Source of the DNA: Anaerolineaceae bacterium
GTDB lineage: Bacteria; Chloroflexota; Anaerolineae; Aggregatilineales; Phototrophicaceae
Direction of reading: 5' to 3'
Assembly: GCA_020634165.1 (NCBI GenBank)
Contig: JACKCF010000003.1
Span: 310,001 to 374,000 of the forward strand
Length of the DNA: 64,000 nucleotides
This document shows, piece after piece, positions 33,328 to 44,200 of this stretch (position 1 is its first letter; each line of letters opens with the position of its first letter). The translations under genes were made by a program, and so were the position numbers. The notes under the pieces were generated by a model. The model made no database searches. It was given only the letters and a program-made list of their open reading frames with translations, and was not told the origin of the DNA.

Positions 33328-35238
33328 ATGTTTACGAAAAACATCCTGCGCTATGGCAAAGATCAGCCTCTGCCGGAACAAATCCTTCTCAAAGCAGGTG
33401 ATCTGACCGCTACCTATGACAATGGCGACTTGCGTTACATCCGGTTGGGTAAGCATGAAATTGTCCGGCGCTTGTATTGTGCTGTTCGCGATCACAATTG
33501 GGGCACGGTTCCGCCACAGTTACGTGATGTATATATCGAGCAGGCACATCACTCATTTCGTATAACCTATACGGCGCATCACATCGATACCAACCTGAAC
33601 ATCGACTTTGAATGGCGAGCGATCATTACAGGTACCTCGGACAATCGCATTGTGTTTGAAATGCTTGGTCAGGCCAACACCACTTTCCGCCGCAACCGGA
33701 TTGGCTTTTGCCTGCTGCATCCGATGTCCCTGGCAGGTGAATCAATCACTGTTGAGCACGATAACGGCACGAAGGAAACAGACGTATTCCCTCTGAATGT
33801 TGCGCCTCATCAGCCATTTTTCGATATTCGGGCGATTCGCCATCCAGCAGGATCAGATGCACAGGTGACTATCCATTTTGAAGGCGACATCTTCGAGATG
33901 GAAGATCAGCGCAATTGGACGGATGCTTCATATAAAACTTACTGCACTCCATTGGCGAACCCCTTCCCAGTCGAAGTCCAGGCAGGAGCGCGCATCAATC
34001 AGGCGATTACCATCCAGCTAGAAGGTGCCCCACAAGTAGACAACAGAGAACAGCAAGTCCCTGTGATTGATGTTGGTCAGGGTGAAATTGTCCCCCTGCC
34101 AGCCATCGGCCTCGGTCTTGCCAGTCATGGCCTGCCGCTAACATCGACAGAGATCGAACGATTGCGACAGCTTAACCTCGACCATCTGCGCGTTGACTTA
34201 CATATGGATGGTGACTTCCCATTGCGCTTGCAAATGGCCGCGCAGCAAGCCGATGCCCTCGCAACACAATTGCTGCTGGCTGTCCATCTGACGAATAATG
34301 CCGAATCTGAACTCGATACTCTGGCGCAATGGATAAATGAGCATCCGCTGCCCATTTGTGCGTTAGCGATCTTCCATCAGGACGAGAAATCGACATCCTT
34401 ACGATGGATCGCTCTGGCGAAAGCAAAACTCGCTGTATTGGGCGTCCCGATTGGCGGTGGCACCGATGCCTTCTTTACCGAACTCAATCGGGGGCGTCCC
34501 GCAAACGATGATCGTGATTTTTCCGTGTTCTCCACTAATCCGCAGGTCCACGCTTTTGAGGTCCAAGACCTTGTCGAAACGCTTGCCTGTCATGATGCCA
34601 TCGTGCAAACAGCCATCGCCTTCAATCATGGTAAACTGATTTATGTCAGTCCGGTGACGCTCAAGATGCGTTTTAACCCCAACGCAACCGGCCCGGAACC
34701 GGAAACGCCCCCTGGTCAGTTGCCGCCACAAGTCGATACACGGCAGATGTCGCTTTTTGGCGCAGGTTGGGCACTTGGCAGCCTCAAGTATCTGAGTGCA
34801 TCTGCTGTGCCGCGCATCACTTTCTTCGAGACTAGCGGCCAGCGCGGCATCATGGAAACTGAACAGGTTGAGCCTTCTCCATTTCCTTCAGAAGCAGGCA
34901 AGGTTTTCCCCATATATCACGTCCTGGCAGATATTGCCGATTTCACAGGCGGCGAACTAATCAAAATCGCGACGAGCACCCCGCTTCAGGTCGATGGCAT
35001 TCTGCTGAAGAAGGGCGATCATTGGCGCCTGCTGCTTGCCAACCTGACTAATCAGGAATTGTCTCTCAGGATACAGGGCATGATGGGGTCTGTAGCCATT
35101 AAATCGCTAGATGATGGGTCATATGAACAGGCCGCTCGGCATCCTGAGCAATTTCGGCAGCTATCCGACGATTCGCGCCCAACCTCTGATGAACTCACCC
35201 TGGCCCCCTTCGCCATCGTCAGGATCGACCCGATATGA
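33328..35238 (+). CDS. apnL: Probable D-apionate lactonase
   Basis: 636 residues from ATG 33328 (MFTKNILRYGKDQPLPEQ). The ATG at 33286 is rejected because a regulatory palindrome lies between the two. The N-terminal half (to about 250) is beta-rich (GDLTATYDNGDLRYIRLGKHEIVRR, AVRDHNWGTVPP). The second half looks like a TIM-barrel glycosidase-like domain (GLGLASHGLPLTSTEIERLRQL, GGGTDAFFTELNRGRP). Length and these features match what I recall of ApnL, which opens D-apionolactone to D-apionate. It heads a three-gene plus-strand operon with the RuBisCO-like and kinase genes. No signal peptide, so cytoplasmic. Confidence 0.7.
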   Translation: MFTKNILRYGKDQPLPEQILLKAGDLTATYDNGDLRYIRLGKHEIVRRLYCAVRDHNWGTVPPQLRDVYIEQAHHSFRITYTAHHIDTNLNIDFEWRAIITGTSDNRIVFEMLGQANTTFRRNRIGFCLLHPMSLAGESITVEHDNGTKETDVFPLNVAPHQPFFDIRAIRHPAGSDAQVTIHFEGDIFEMEDQRNWTDASYKTYCTPLANPFPVEVQAGARINQAITIQLEGAPQVDNREQQVPVIDVGQGEIVPLPAIGLGLASHGLPLTSTEIERLRQLNLDHLRVDLHMDGDFPLRLQMAAQQADALATQLLLAVHLTNNAESELDTLAQWINEHPLPICALAIFHQDEKSTSLRWIALAKAKLAVLGVPIGGGTDAFFTELNRGRPANDDRDFSVFSTNPQVHAFEVQDLVETLACHDAIVQTAIAFNHGKLIYVSPVTLKMRFNPNATGPEPETPPGQLPPQVDTRQMSLFGAGWALGSLKYLSASAVPRITFFETSGQRGIMETEQVEPSPFPSEAGKVFPIYHVLADIADFTGGELIKIATSTPLQVDGILLKKGDHWRLLLANLTNQELSLRIQGMMGSVAIKSLDDGSYEQAARHPEQFRQLSDDSRPTSDELTLAPFAIVRIDPI

Positions 35239-36500
35239 GTGCCGACCGTTTTACCGCAACCTATCTGATCGAAACAGCCCATCCACTGGAACATGCGGCC
35301 CAGGTCATGGCTGGGGAACAGTCGGCAGGCACGTTCATGCGCGTTCACGGTGAAACCGATGAACTGCGCCAATCCCATATGGCACGTGTCGAATCTATCG
35401 AACGGCTTGGTCGTGTCGATGAGCCGTCGTTGCCTGGTTCTAGGCCACCTAAACAAGGCGAACCGATTTACCAACGGGCTAAAGTCATTCTCTCATTCCC
35501 TTATATCAATGTCGGGACCAACCTCCCCGTATTGATGTCCACTGTTTCCGGCAATTTGTTTGAACTCAGCCAGTTCAGCGGCCTTAAGCTGCTGGATTTC
35601 ACCTTCCCAGATGCTTACCGTGATGCCTACCTGGGGCCGCAATTCGGCATTGAGGGCACGCGCAGATTGGCCGATGTCTATGACAGGCCGCTTATCGGCA
35701 CGATTATCAAGCCCAGTGTTGGCCTCTCCCCACAGCAAACAGGTGAACTGGTTTCACTCCTTGCAGAAGCGGGGCTGGATTTTGTCAAAGACGATGAACT
35801 CATGGGCGATTCCCCTCATTCGCCATTTGCAGAGCGCGTCAAACATGTAATGGATGTGGTCAATCGGCACGCCGATAAAACGGGTAAAAAAGTCATGGTG
35901 GCCTTCAACATCAGCGGTGATATGGACCATCTGCTGCATGCCCATGACCTGGTTTATGAAGCAGGCGGGACCTGCGTCATGATCAACATGATTCAGGTTG
36001 GCCTTTCAGCGACCATCCGCCTGCGCCAACATGCCCAACTGCCCATTCATGGTCATCGTAATGGCTGGGGTATGTTCAGCCGCCATGATGCCCTGGGCAT
36101 GTCTTATCTCGCCTTCCAGAAGTTCTTCCGCATGGCTGGGGTCGACCATCTGCATGTCAACGGGCTGCGCAATAAATTCTGTGAACCAGATGCGTCTGTT
36201 ATCGAAGCCGCCCAAGCCTGCCTGACACCCCTATGGCCTGAAAAATCCTTCACCGTCATGCCCGTTTTTTCATCAGGGCAATGGGCGGGCCAGGCGCCTG
36301 ATACTTACGCAGCCCTGCACTCAACAGACCTTATGTATCTGGCTGGCGGGGGCATCCTGGCCCATCCCGATGGACCAGCCGCCGGCGTGCGCAGCCTGCG
36401 TCAGGCGTGGCAAGCCGCCCTGGAAGGTGCCCCCCTTAATGAATTTGCTGAGAAACATTCTGAGCTAAAACAAGCTCTGGAAAAATATGGTGCCCTATGA
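35235..36500 (+). CDS. RuBisCO-like protein, probable 3-oxo-isoapionate-4-phosphate processing enzyme
   Basis: 421 residues, RuBisCO large-chain fold. GTIIKPSVGLSP carries the Lys175 equivalent, but the second lysine of KPK is Ser. DFVKDDELMGD keeps the Lys-Asp-Asp-Glu metal site including the carbamylated lysine. MPVFSSGQ and YLAGGGILAHPDGPAAG form the phosphate-binding side. It is therefore an RLP rather than a CO2-fixing enzyme. RLPs next to apnL/oiaK genes either decarboxylate 3-oxo-isoapionate-4-phosphate (OiaC) or act as its transcarboxylase/hydrolase giving 3-phosphoglycerate and glycolate (OiaX). I cannot decide between these. It overlaps both neighbours by 4 bp. Confidence 0.82.
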   Translation: MSADRFTATYLIETAHPLEHAAQVMAGEQSAGTFMRVHGETDELRQSHMARVESIERLGRVDEPSLPGSRPPKQGEPIYQRAKVILSFPYINVGTNLPVLMSTVSGNLFELSQFSGLKLLDFTFPDAYRDAYLGPQFGIEGTRRLADVYDRPLIGTIIKPSVGLSPQQTGELVSLLAEAGLDFVKDDELMGDSPHSPFAERVKHVMDVVNRHADKTGKKVMVAFNISGDMDHLLHAHDLVYEAGGTCVMINMIQVGLSATIRLRQHAQLPIHGHRNGWGMFSRHDALGMSYLAFQKFFRMAGVDHLHVNGLRNKFCEPDASVIEAAQACLTPLWPEKSFTVMPVFSSGQWAGQAPDTYAALHSTDLMYLAGGGILAHPDGPAAGVRSLRQAWQAALEGAPLNEFAEKHSELKQALEKYGAL

Positions 36501-37882
36501 ATGGTGACATGCTGTTAACGTTCTATGGTGATGATTTCACAGGTTCTACCGATGTCATGGAACAACTGGAAATGGGCGGCGTACCGACTGTTTTGTTTCT
36601 GGATGTTCCAACGCCGGAGCAGTTCGCACTTTTCCCGCAAGTAAAGGCGGTAGGCATTGCTGGTATCAGCCGTTCCATGACTCCTGCACAAATGGACGCG
36701 GAACTCCCAGATAAGTTTAAGGCTCTCGCCCAGCTTGGCGCGCCATTTTTCCACTACAAAGTATGCTCAACATTCGATTCCTCGCCAACGGTGGGCAGCA
36801 TCGGCCATGCCATCGAAATTGGCTGGCAGCATTTTCAACCGCGCATTGTGCCGCTGATTATCGGTGCGCCGTTTTTACGGCGTTATGTGATCTTTGGCAA
36901 TTTGTTCGCCAGGGTGGGCGACGTCACTTATCGACTGGACCGCCACCCAACCATGAGCCAGCATCCAATTACCCCCATGCACGAGGCCGATTTGCGTGTA
37001 CATCTCGCCAAACAAACAGATCGTCAGATCGGTCTGATCGACTACTGGCATATGTTGTCCAAGTCGCCTCATGAACTGGATGCTTTCGTTGATGCCCGCG
37101 TTGCGGATGGCGATCAGATTCTGGTTTTCGATACGATGGATGATGACCATCTGACGACCATTGGGCGCATCCTGTGGGAACGCCGTCAGGAAACACCGAT
37201 TTTTTTAGTTGGATCGTCCGGTGTAGAACGCGCGTTAACGCTCTACTTGCAGCAGAGTCGGGAAGAGGTTCAACCGAGCAGCATGAAGTCACCTGGCGCT
37301 GCATCACAAATGATTGTTATGAGTGGCAGCGCCGCCCCTGGTACGCGTGATCAGATCCAATTCGCACTGGATCGAGGCTTTGTCGGCATCCGGCTCGATG
37401 TTCCTGCGTTGATTGATCCTGCGACAGAGGAAAATACCCGTATGCGCACAATTTCTGAAGCCATGGCTGTGCTCGATCAAGGGAACAGCGTGTTGCTTTA
37501 TTCGGCGCTTGGTCCAGATGACCCCATCATTGCACAGACGCGCCAGCACGCAGAGCGTATCCACTTATCGCCACCGGAAACCGCTCAAAAGCTTGGCTTG
37601 CAGCAGGGGCGCATCACCAAAGCTCTGATTGAGCAATCTGGTATTCGCCGCGTGTGTATCGCTGGCGGGGATACTTCCGGTCACACGGCCCGCCAACTTG
37701 GCATTTTCGCCTTACAAGCCATCCAGACCATCGCCCCTGGTGCGCCATTATGCCATGCCCGGTCTTCCGATCCTCAATTCGACAAGATCGAAATCGCACT
37801 AAAGGGTGGGCAAAACGGCTTTGAAGATTATTTCTGGGCGATACTGCAAGGCAAGGCATATCAACAAGAAGAAGTGAACTAG
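36497..37882 (+). CDS. oiaK: DUF1537-family sugar-acid kinase, probable 3-oxo-isoapionate kinase
   Basis: 461 residues. The N-terminal substrate domain begins LLTFYGDDFTGSTDVMEQLEMGGVPTVLFL, the signature of four-carbon acid sugar kinases. The C-terminal nucleotide-binding domain contains AGGDTSGHTARQLGI and EIALKGGQNG. The family phosphorylates sugar acids and keto-acids. In this context the substrate is probably 3-oxo-isoapionate, producing the phosphate used by the RuBisCO-like protein whose gene overlaps by 4 bp. It is the last gene of the plus-strand operon. Confidence 0.8.
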   Translation: MNGDMLLTFYGDDFTGSTDVMEQLEMGGVPTVLFLDVPTPEQFALFPQVKAVGIAGISRSMTPAQMDAELPDKFKALAQLGAPFFHYKVCSTFDSSPTVGSIGHAIEIGWQHFQPRIVPLIIGAPFLRRYVIFGNLFARVGDVTYRLDRHPTMSQHPITPMHEADLRVHLAKQTDRQIGLIDYWHMLSKSPHELDAFVDARVADGDQILVFDTMDDDHLTTIGRILWERRQETPIFLVGSSGVERALTLYLQQSREEVQPSSMKSPGAASQMIVMSGSAAPGTRDQIQFALDRGFVGIRLDVPALIDPATEENTRMRTISEAMAVLDQGNSVLLYSALGPDDPIIAQTRQHAERIHLSPPETAQKLGLQQGRITKALIEQSGIRRVCIAGGDTSGHTARQLGIFALQAIQTIAPGAPLCHARSSDPQFDKIEIALKGGQNGFEDYFWAILQGKAYQQEEVN

Positions 37883-38230
37883 ACATACAAAGTTTGTTTA
37901 CGTTGCGCGTTTCTTTGCTACGCTCAACGATGAATGTGTTAACAGTGCTATCGGGGGCTAATAAATACGTCGGTCATTGAATCTTCAGCCGATAGTCATA
38001 ATGTAAGTGGACCTGAGGAGACTCAGTTTCGGTATCTGAGCATAAATTGCGGTTCACGATACCTATTCCACCTCAGTTGCAGATAATCTGAAGTATCCTG
38101 ACAAAACTCACCTTCATACATTATTCTCTCGATGCGCCAATAAGGAAAGTGTTACCAATGAATTGGCAAATATCTCGATATTCGCTGGACACAAGCCAGC
38201 CAGATATTCGACAACCATCGTGCTTGTTTC
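37883..38230. other. Intergenic region between convergent operons
   Basis: About 350 bp between the kinase gene and the end of the giant surface protein gene. I found no credible gene, no clear intrinsic terminator with a T-run, and no known RNA. Confidence 0.5.
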
Positions 38231-41200
38231 CTATTCCACAGATGGCGTAGATGTTGCCGAATAAATCGAAGTGGCCTCGATAGATGCTTCATCAGGTGCT
38301 GGTGGCAAATTCTCGGGCGCGACTTCAGTGGGGATAATTGGCAAGCTTGGCCCTGGAATGACAGGTACACGTGGGGTGGGCATGGTCGCGGCAAACAATA
38401 AATTGAGAATCGCTGGTGAGCTATCGAAATTACCTATTGGTTGCCAACCACCCTCCAAATTGCCATAGTTGAAGCCAACATCCACGCTGCCACCAGCGTT
38501 GCTATTACGCATACGCCACAAACCCTGGTTGTAGATACCAACTGTATCGATGCCATCGTCGTTCCAGTCACCAGCAAGGGGTTGCCAGTTCAGCGGACCA
38601 AATGAGAAGGTGGTCTGCATTGTAGGCGGCTGTGAATTCTGTGCTATGAGAGAGAATATTGTGCTTTCATAAAGGCCAACCGTATCAACGCCATTGCCGT
38701 TCCAGTCACCAGCAACCGGCACAGATGTCGTTGAACCAACGGATAGCACAACATCAGCCACACCAGTGGAATTGGAGTTGCGTAGGTAGGCGACACCCGT
38801 CTGGAACAAACCAACCGTATCAACGCCATTCCCATCCCAATCGCCAGCAAGAGCAATTGCGCCGTTGAGCGTGTCCCCAAAAGTAAATTCTGTATCTGTC
38901 ACGGTGCCAGATAGATCAACACTTCTCAACAACCAGCGACCGTCTTTATAAAGACCAATACCGTCAATGCCATCGCCATTCCAATCACCGATCACTGCCT
39001 GCCCACCTGGTTCCTGGGGTCCCCAATTAAAGCGGGCATCGTACCGTTGGTCGCCATCCAGCGTATAGAACAGCCATTGGCCCTCTTTGTAGAGACCAAA
39101 TGTATGCGTGATGGGTCGCTCACACGGCGAAGTTACCACTTCAAGGGCGGTCGATGGTTGGCTGAAAAAAGTGCCCGCGTCGCTGATGAACAACACGCGA
39201 TATTGATAGGCCTGACCACAAATCAAACCAGAATCAACATGTGTGGTCGTACCCGAAGTATAGGTTACTATGGGCTGCCAAGTCGAATTGCTTGAACCAT
39301 TGCGACGCTCAAGCTGTATGCTTAATTCAGATGAGGGTACCACAGGCAGTTCAAGCGCAATGGTGCTGTCAGTGACATCTATCAGTTGAAGCGCATCGGG
39401 GATTCCGAAGCTCTCATCTAAAGCCAGCTCGACAGCACCGGCATCACAGGCCCCATTAAACGGGCGCGCAATGAACCGTTGATCAACACCTGCATAGCAG
39501 GATTCTGGCGGAATCAGGTCCACCGCTGGGCTATCGCTTGCTGGTCGCATGACAGGTAATGAGCCGTTGTAACTGGCCAGAGGCAAGAGGCCGACATCAG
39601 TAACAATCATATCAGTAGGTTGGTTAAAGCCACATTCAAGAATATCTTGTGGCAAATTATTGACCGCATCTTGCAGGAGAACGTTATAGCCTTCTGATGT
39701 GATGGCACTATCCGTTGTTCCCTTACAAATCCAATCATTCGGACCAAAAATGCTGTTAAGTACAATCTTTGGATATTGATTATCTAGTGCAAGGCCGTTG
39801 TTATAGAAGGTACTCTGCTCAATACGAACTGTGCCTGAACTAAATGATGATACCGCTTGTCCAGAGTTATTAACGAAGGTGGTATTGATAACATCTAACT
39901 CTGTGTTTTGGTTCAAAACAACATAGTCGTCCAGATAATTATTAGAGAACGTCGACCGTTCAATGCGGGCAATAATAGCGTCTTTGTTTACAATTAAAGT
40001 GCCGCCATTGTGTTCAAAGTAGCTGTCCTGGATAAGCAATGAGCCTATCGTATGGTAGATGTGGCTGGAATAGTAGCTTTCATTGTTGTTAAAGGTCATG
40101 TGACGAAGCACGAGATCGCCCTGGCTCTTTATCACGCTTCCATGTGTATAGTTGCCATTTGCATGTTGCAAGGTCATGTTACTAAGCGTCAGACGTGATC
40201 CAGGGAATGTCAGGAAAAAGCGAAGCGGTGACGCATGAACACGGTTACGATCAAAGTCAATAATTGCCCCCTGACCATCAATTGAGATCTCGCTATCTAC
40301 AGGTGGAAAAGCCGTATATTGTGTGCTGGAAAAGCCTGATTCGCTATAACTGTAGTTGTGTACAAGGTAGGTAGAATCAGGTGCAAGCGAGAAGGCATCC
40401 GGCCCAGGATTACAGATTTCGTCATTGGCAGCGTACATGGCTGATACCATACCATCAACGTCGCCGGGTTCGATAAGGGATGGGACAATGGAACACCCTA
40501 CAGACAGGGTCAAACTAGCATAGTCGTCTTCGGAGATGTTTCCATTATCAGGCGTGCTATCAAGGTCAACCGTTACGTTACGCTCAAGCTCGCCAAATAC
40601 AGTCAGGCTACTACCCTTCATATCGAGATCGGCACGGTAGACTAAATCAATGATAGCATCTGTTCCCGGCAAGATATTCCCTGGTTGCCAGCGACCTGTT
40701 TCTGTATTCAAGAATTCCGCATCCCTGGCAATTGACGCATGTTCTCCACCAAAGATCACTGACACATTTTCTGCTGCGATTGGACCATCATTGTGCAGAA
40801 TCGCACGAACTGTAAACAGTCCGCCATCAGGTGGCAGCGATGTGGGTTCAAAAAAACTCAAGCTGAGATCAGATGAGAAAGCAGTACCCAGGGTCAACGT
40901 CTCAAAAGCCCCGGCATCACAGGCTGCTATACCATCTCCATCTCCATCAATTGGCCGTGCGATACCACGCTGATCTTGAAGTACAGCACATTCTGATTCC
41001 GGGATGAGATCGAGGGCGGGACTGGTAAGGCCCAAAGGCAGGATTGATGTCGGACCACCAGCGTATTGCAGTTGGCCAAGCTGTGGATCTGCCAGTACAT
41101 CACCATTATCGAGATTTTGGCTCAGACATGCGGCACTAGGCGCTACGTTGTAGCCTGTAGAAGAGCTACTTGTCGTGTCATCATCTGATCTGTCGTCATA

Positions 41201-44200
41201 ACACAGCGGCCCATCGCCCACCATGATGTTGCCATGTATCGTTATAAATCCTGTATCGATTAATGCGACCGAAAGCGGGGCTTGATCGGCAATTGTGTTA
41301 TGCACAACCTCACTGTTGCCCGATCTATAGAATGTAATCGTACCACCCTGGTTGGGAATCGGTGATGTATTTGTCATGCGATTATCAACAAATGTGTTGT
41401 TGATAATCTGATTGTTATAGGAGCGGACTAAGTAAATAGCGGTTCCGTGATATTTTGCTTCGTTACGAATGAACAAGTTGTTCTCAATAATCACCTGATC
41501 ATCGCCGTATACACCAATTGCACCGCCCACAGCAATCGATTCGTTTTCTTCAAATATTGAATTCGTGATGCGAGTCTGTCCCATACTGTATAGGGCAGCC
41601 CCCATCGGAGCAAACCCTGATATATTGCCATCACTGGGGTTGTAAGTCCGATTATGCAGAAAATAACTGTTATCAATAACCAAGCCGATAAAGGTGGATA
41701 TCGCTCCGCGTGTGCTAGTGTTATCCTCGAAACGGCAATCATAAATGTTGACTTGGCTGCCAGATATGGCGCCGCCTGACATGAGTCCATTTTTGAAGGT
41801 CAGATTCTCTATCGTGAGCGATGTATAGTTGTTTGTCGCAGTATAGCCCAGATGGTATATAAACTGAAAATCTGGTGTGTCCGGCGCATAGCTCCTCTGT
41901 AGCGTAGCCCCATTCCCCTTGATGATGACGTTGGAAGTCATCTGAGGCAGAGCACGTTTCATGTCCTGGCCATCCACTATGTAAGACGTCGTAAATTCGT
42001 AAAGAGCATCAGGCTGTAGATGGATGGTCACGACTACATCTTTGAACTTGTTAGCGGCGATAACGGCCTCTCGTAATGAGCAGTGCAGCACGCCACAGTT
42101 GCCAATGATGTCTACTTCAGTGGTATTGACATAAATATCGCTATCAAGTTGAGCAATATCGAGCACAAAACTTGTGGAATAAGGCTCCCCAGGGAAGAAA
42201 TCATTGTCACCATCTAGTGGCGTTCCCTGTGCATCCTGGATCGTCTGGCAAATAACGAATGTATATGTGGCAAATGAAAAATTGGGACCACCCACTATCT
42301 CAACATCAGCCACAAAGTTGACATCATCGTAAGCCACACTACCGATGGGGATAATCAGGTCATCGCCAGCAAGAGGACCACACAAATCACTCTGTAGTAC
42401 ATGATCAGGACCATGCCCAATCAAGCGGTAGTTAGTGGGATTGGTGATGTCATATACTTCAGTATCGCCCACTGGATTTGCCATCGGTTCATTAAATGTG
42501 ATGCTTATCGTTTGCATATCGAGAGATGTCAGGGCGTCGAGCGGTCCTACATCAGATATGATATTGACTACGTGCGGCGCACGGCGCACTTCAAAATCCA
42601 GAACGAAGATATCCCCGCCAATATCGTCATCATCGGCATCCAAATACATTTGATTTGTATCCTGCACACCACAGATGATGATGCGTACAGATGTCTGTGG
42701 CAGTACCTCCCGAAGATCCATCGAAATGGTGGTTATAGAGACAATATTTCGGTAAAAATCGACATAGATGTCGTCGCTATCGTTATCATAATAAGGAATG
42801 CAGTGGTCAGTGTCGAAAATGCCATTGCTACCCGGCATGAGCAGATAATAACTGCCGAAGTAGGGCCACCTTATATCCTTTGAGTAGTTAATCTCAATGG
42901 ATTCAAATGGGAAATCACGCACATCACCGTCGTTGAGTGGCGTAGCAACAACGCCATGAACCGTATTAACAGCGGCAACCTTGATTGGCTCCAAAACCGA
43001 GAAATTGCGCCAGACTTCGCCACCAGCAATCCCATCGCGATCGCCATCCAATGGCCCATCATCCTCACCAGCAAGTGTTTCGCAAGCGACGATGGCATAT
43101 TCCCCAACGGGTAAGGGGTTACCATCGCTGGTATGTAGAAAAACGATGTCATCACCTACAGTGAAATCGTGCACAGCAAGGGGAATACTCTGATCATCAC
43201 CTGAGAGGGCATCACAACTAACACTGTCGATAATGCCATTGTCTCCAGCTTCGTAAAGGCGATAGTTGGCCGCATCGCCGCCTGTATCGCTTAGGCCATA
43301 TGAGAAATCAATCAGGATCTCTGTGATGCGGGCATCATACGGCTCAAGATCAATCTGTTGATTTTCAGCCCAGACACGCTCAACCCAGGGGCCAGCACAA
43401 GACCCTGAAGTGACATCAAGATAATATGACCAATAACTGATATAGTCATCCGGCAGGGTGCCGTACCCCGGGCCAGGCCGTCTAAAACGAACACGATAAC
43501 GATAGTCAGATTCACATATAAAATTCTCGTCAACAACAAAGGGAGTATCCGCAGGAACATCAGCAGCGATGATGATGCTCTCATCAAGGTTACTGCGTTG
43601 AAAATCAAAAGTTACACCCTCTGGCAGCGCGATATCTGGCAAAGCAAGCTCGATTTGCGTACCTGTTACACTATTGACTGTCGGCATCAACTGCCGCGAG
43701 GTCGGCAACGTATAAAAACTTTTGACCAGGTTGCCACTAGGCAATCCGTCATAGTCGCCATCGAGCCGTGTTCCCTCTACTTCTTGAATCGTATCACAAG
43801 CAATAAAGGCATATTTTTCGCCAGGATCAATTGATGGCAGATCTATCCGTGCCAGATAGAATGGTGCTTCTTCGCGGACGGTATAAATATTAAGATAATA
43901 ACCTGATCCCACTCTGGGATTGGTCAGCGGTAAGCTAATGTCATCTCCAGAAACACTACCACAGGTTTGTGTGTCGATGAGACCGTTAGGCCCGGCTGCG
44001 ACGAATTGGAAGTAGACATCCGTATCCAAAATTTGTAGCGCATCGAGATAGAGATTCGACCAGAATTCAATCGTTTTAATATCGTCTTGAACAAGCGGTT
44101 CAAAATCTGGGGGAACATAGCTTAAATAAGGTGGTTCATTACCCTGATAATCTGTGGCGAGAATAGACTCCTTGGAACCTATTGAGTCTTCCACAGCCAT

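Noticed and set aside
35235..36500. Genuine CO2-fixing RuBisCO
   Set aside because: The KPK lysine is replaced, loop 6 differs, no phosphoribulokinase is nearby, and the context is sugar-acid catabolism.
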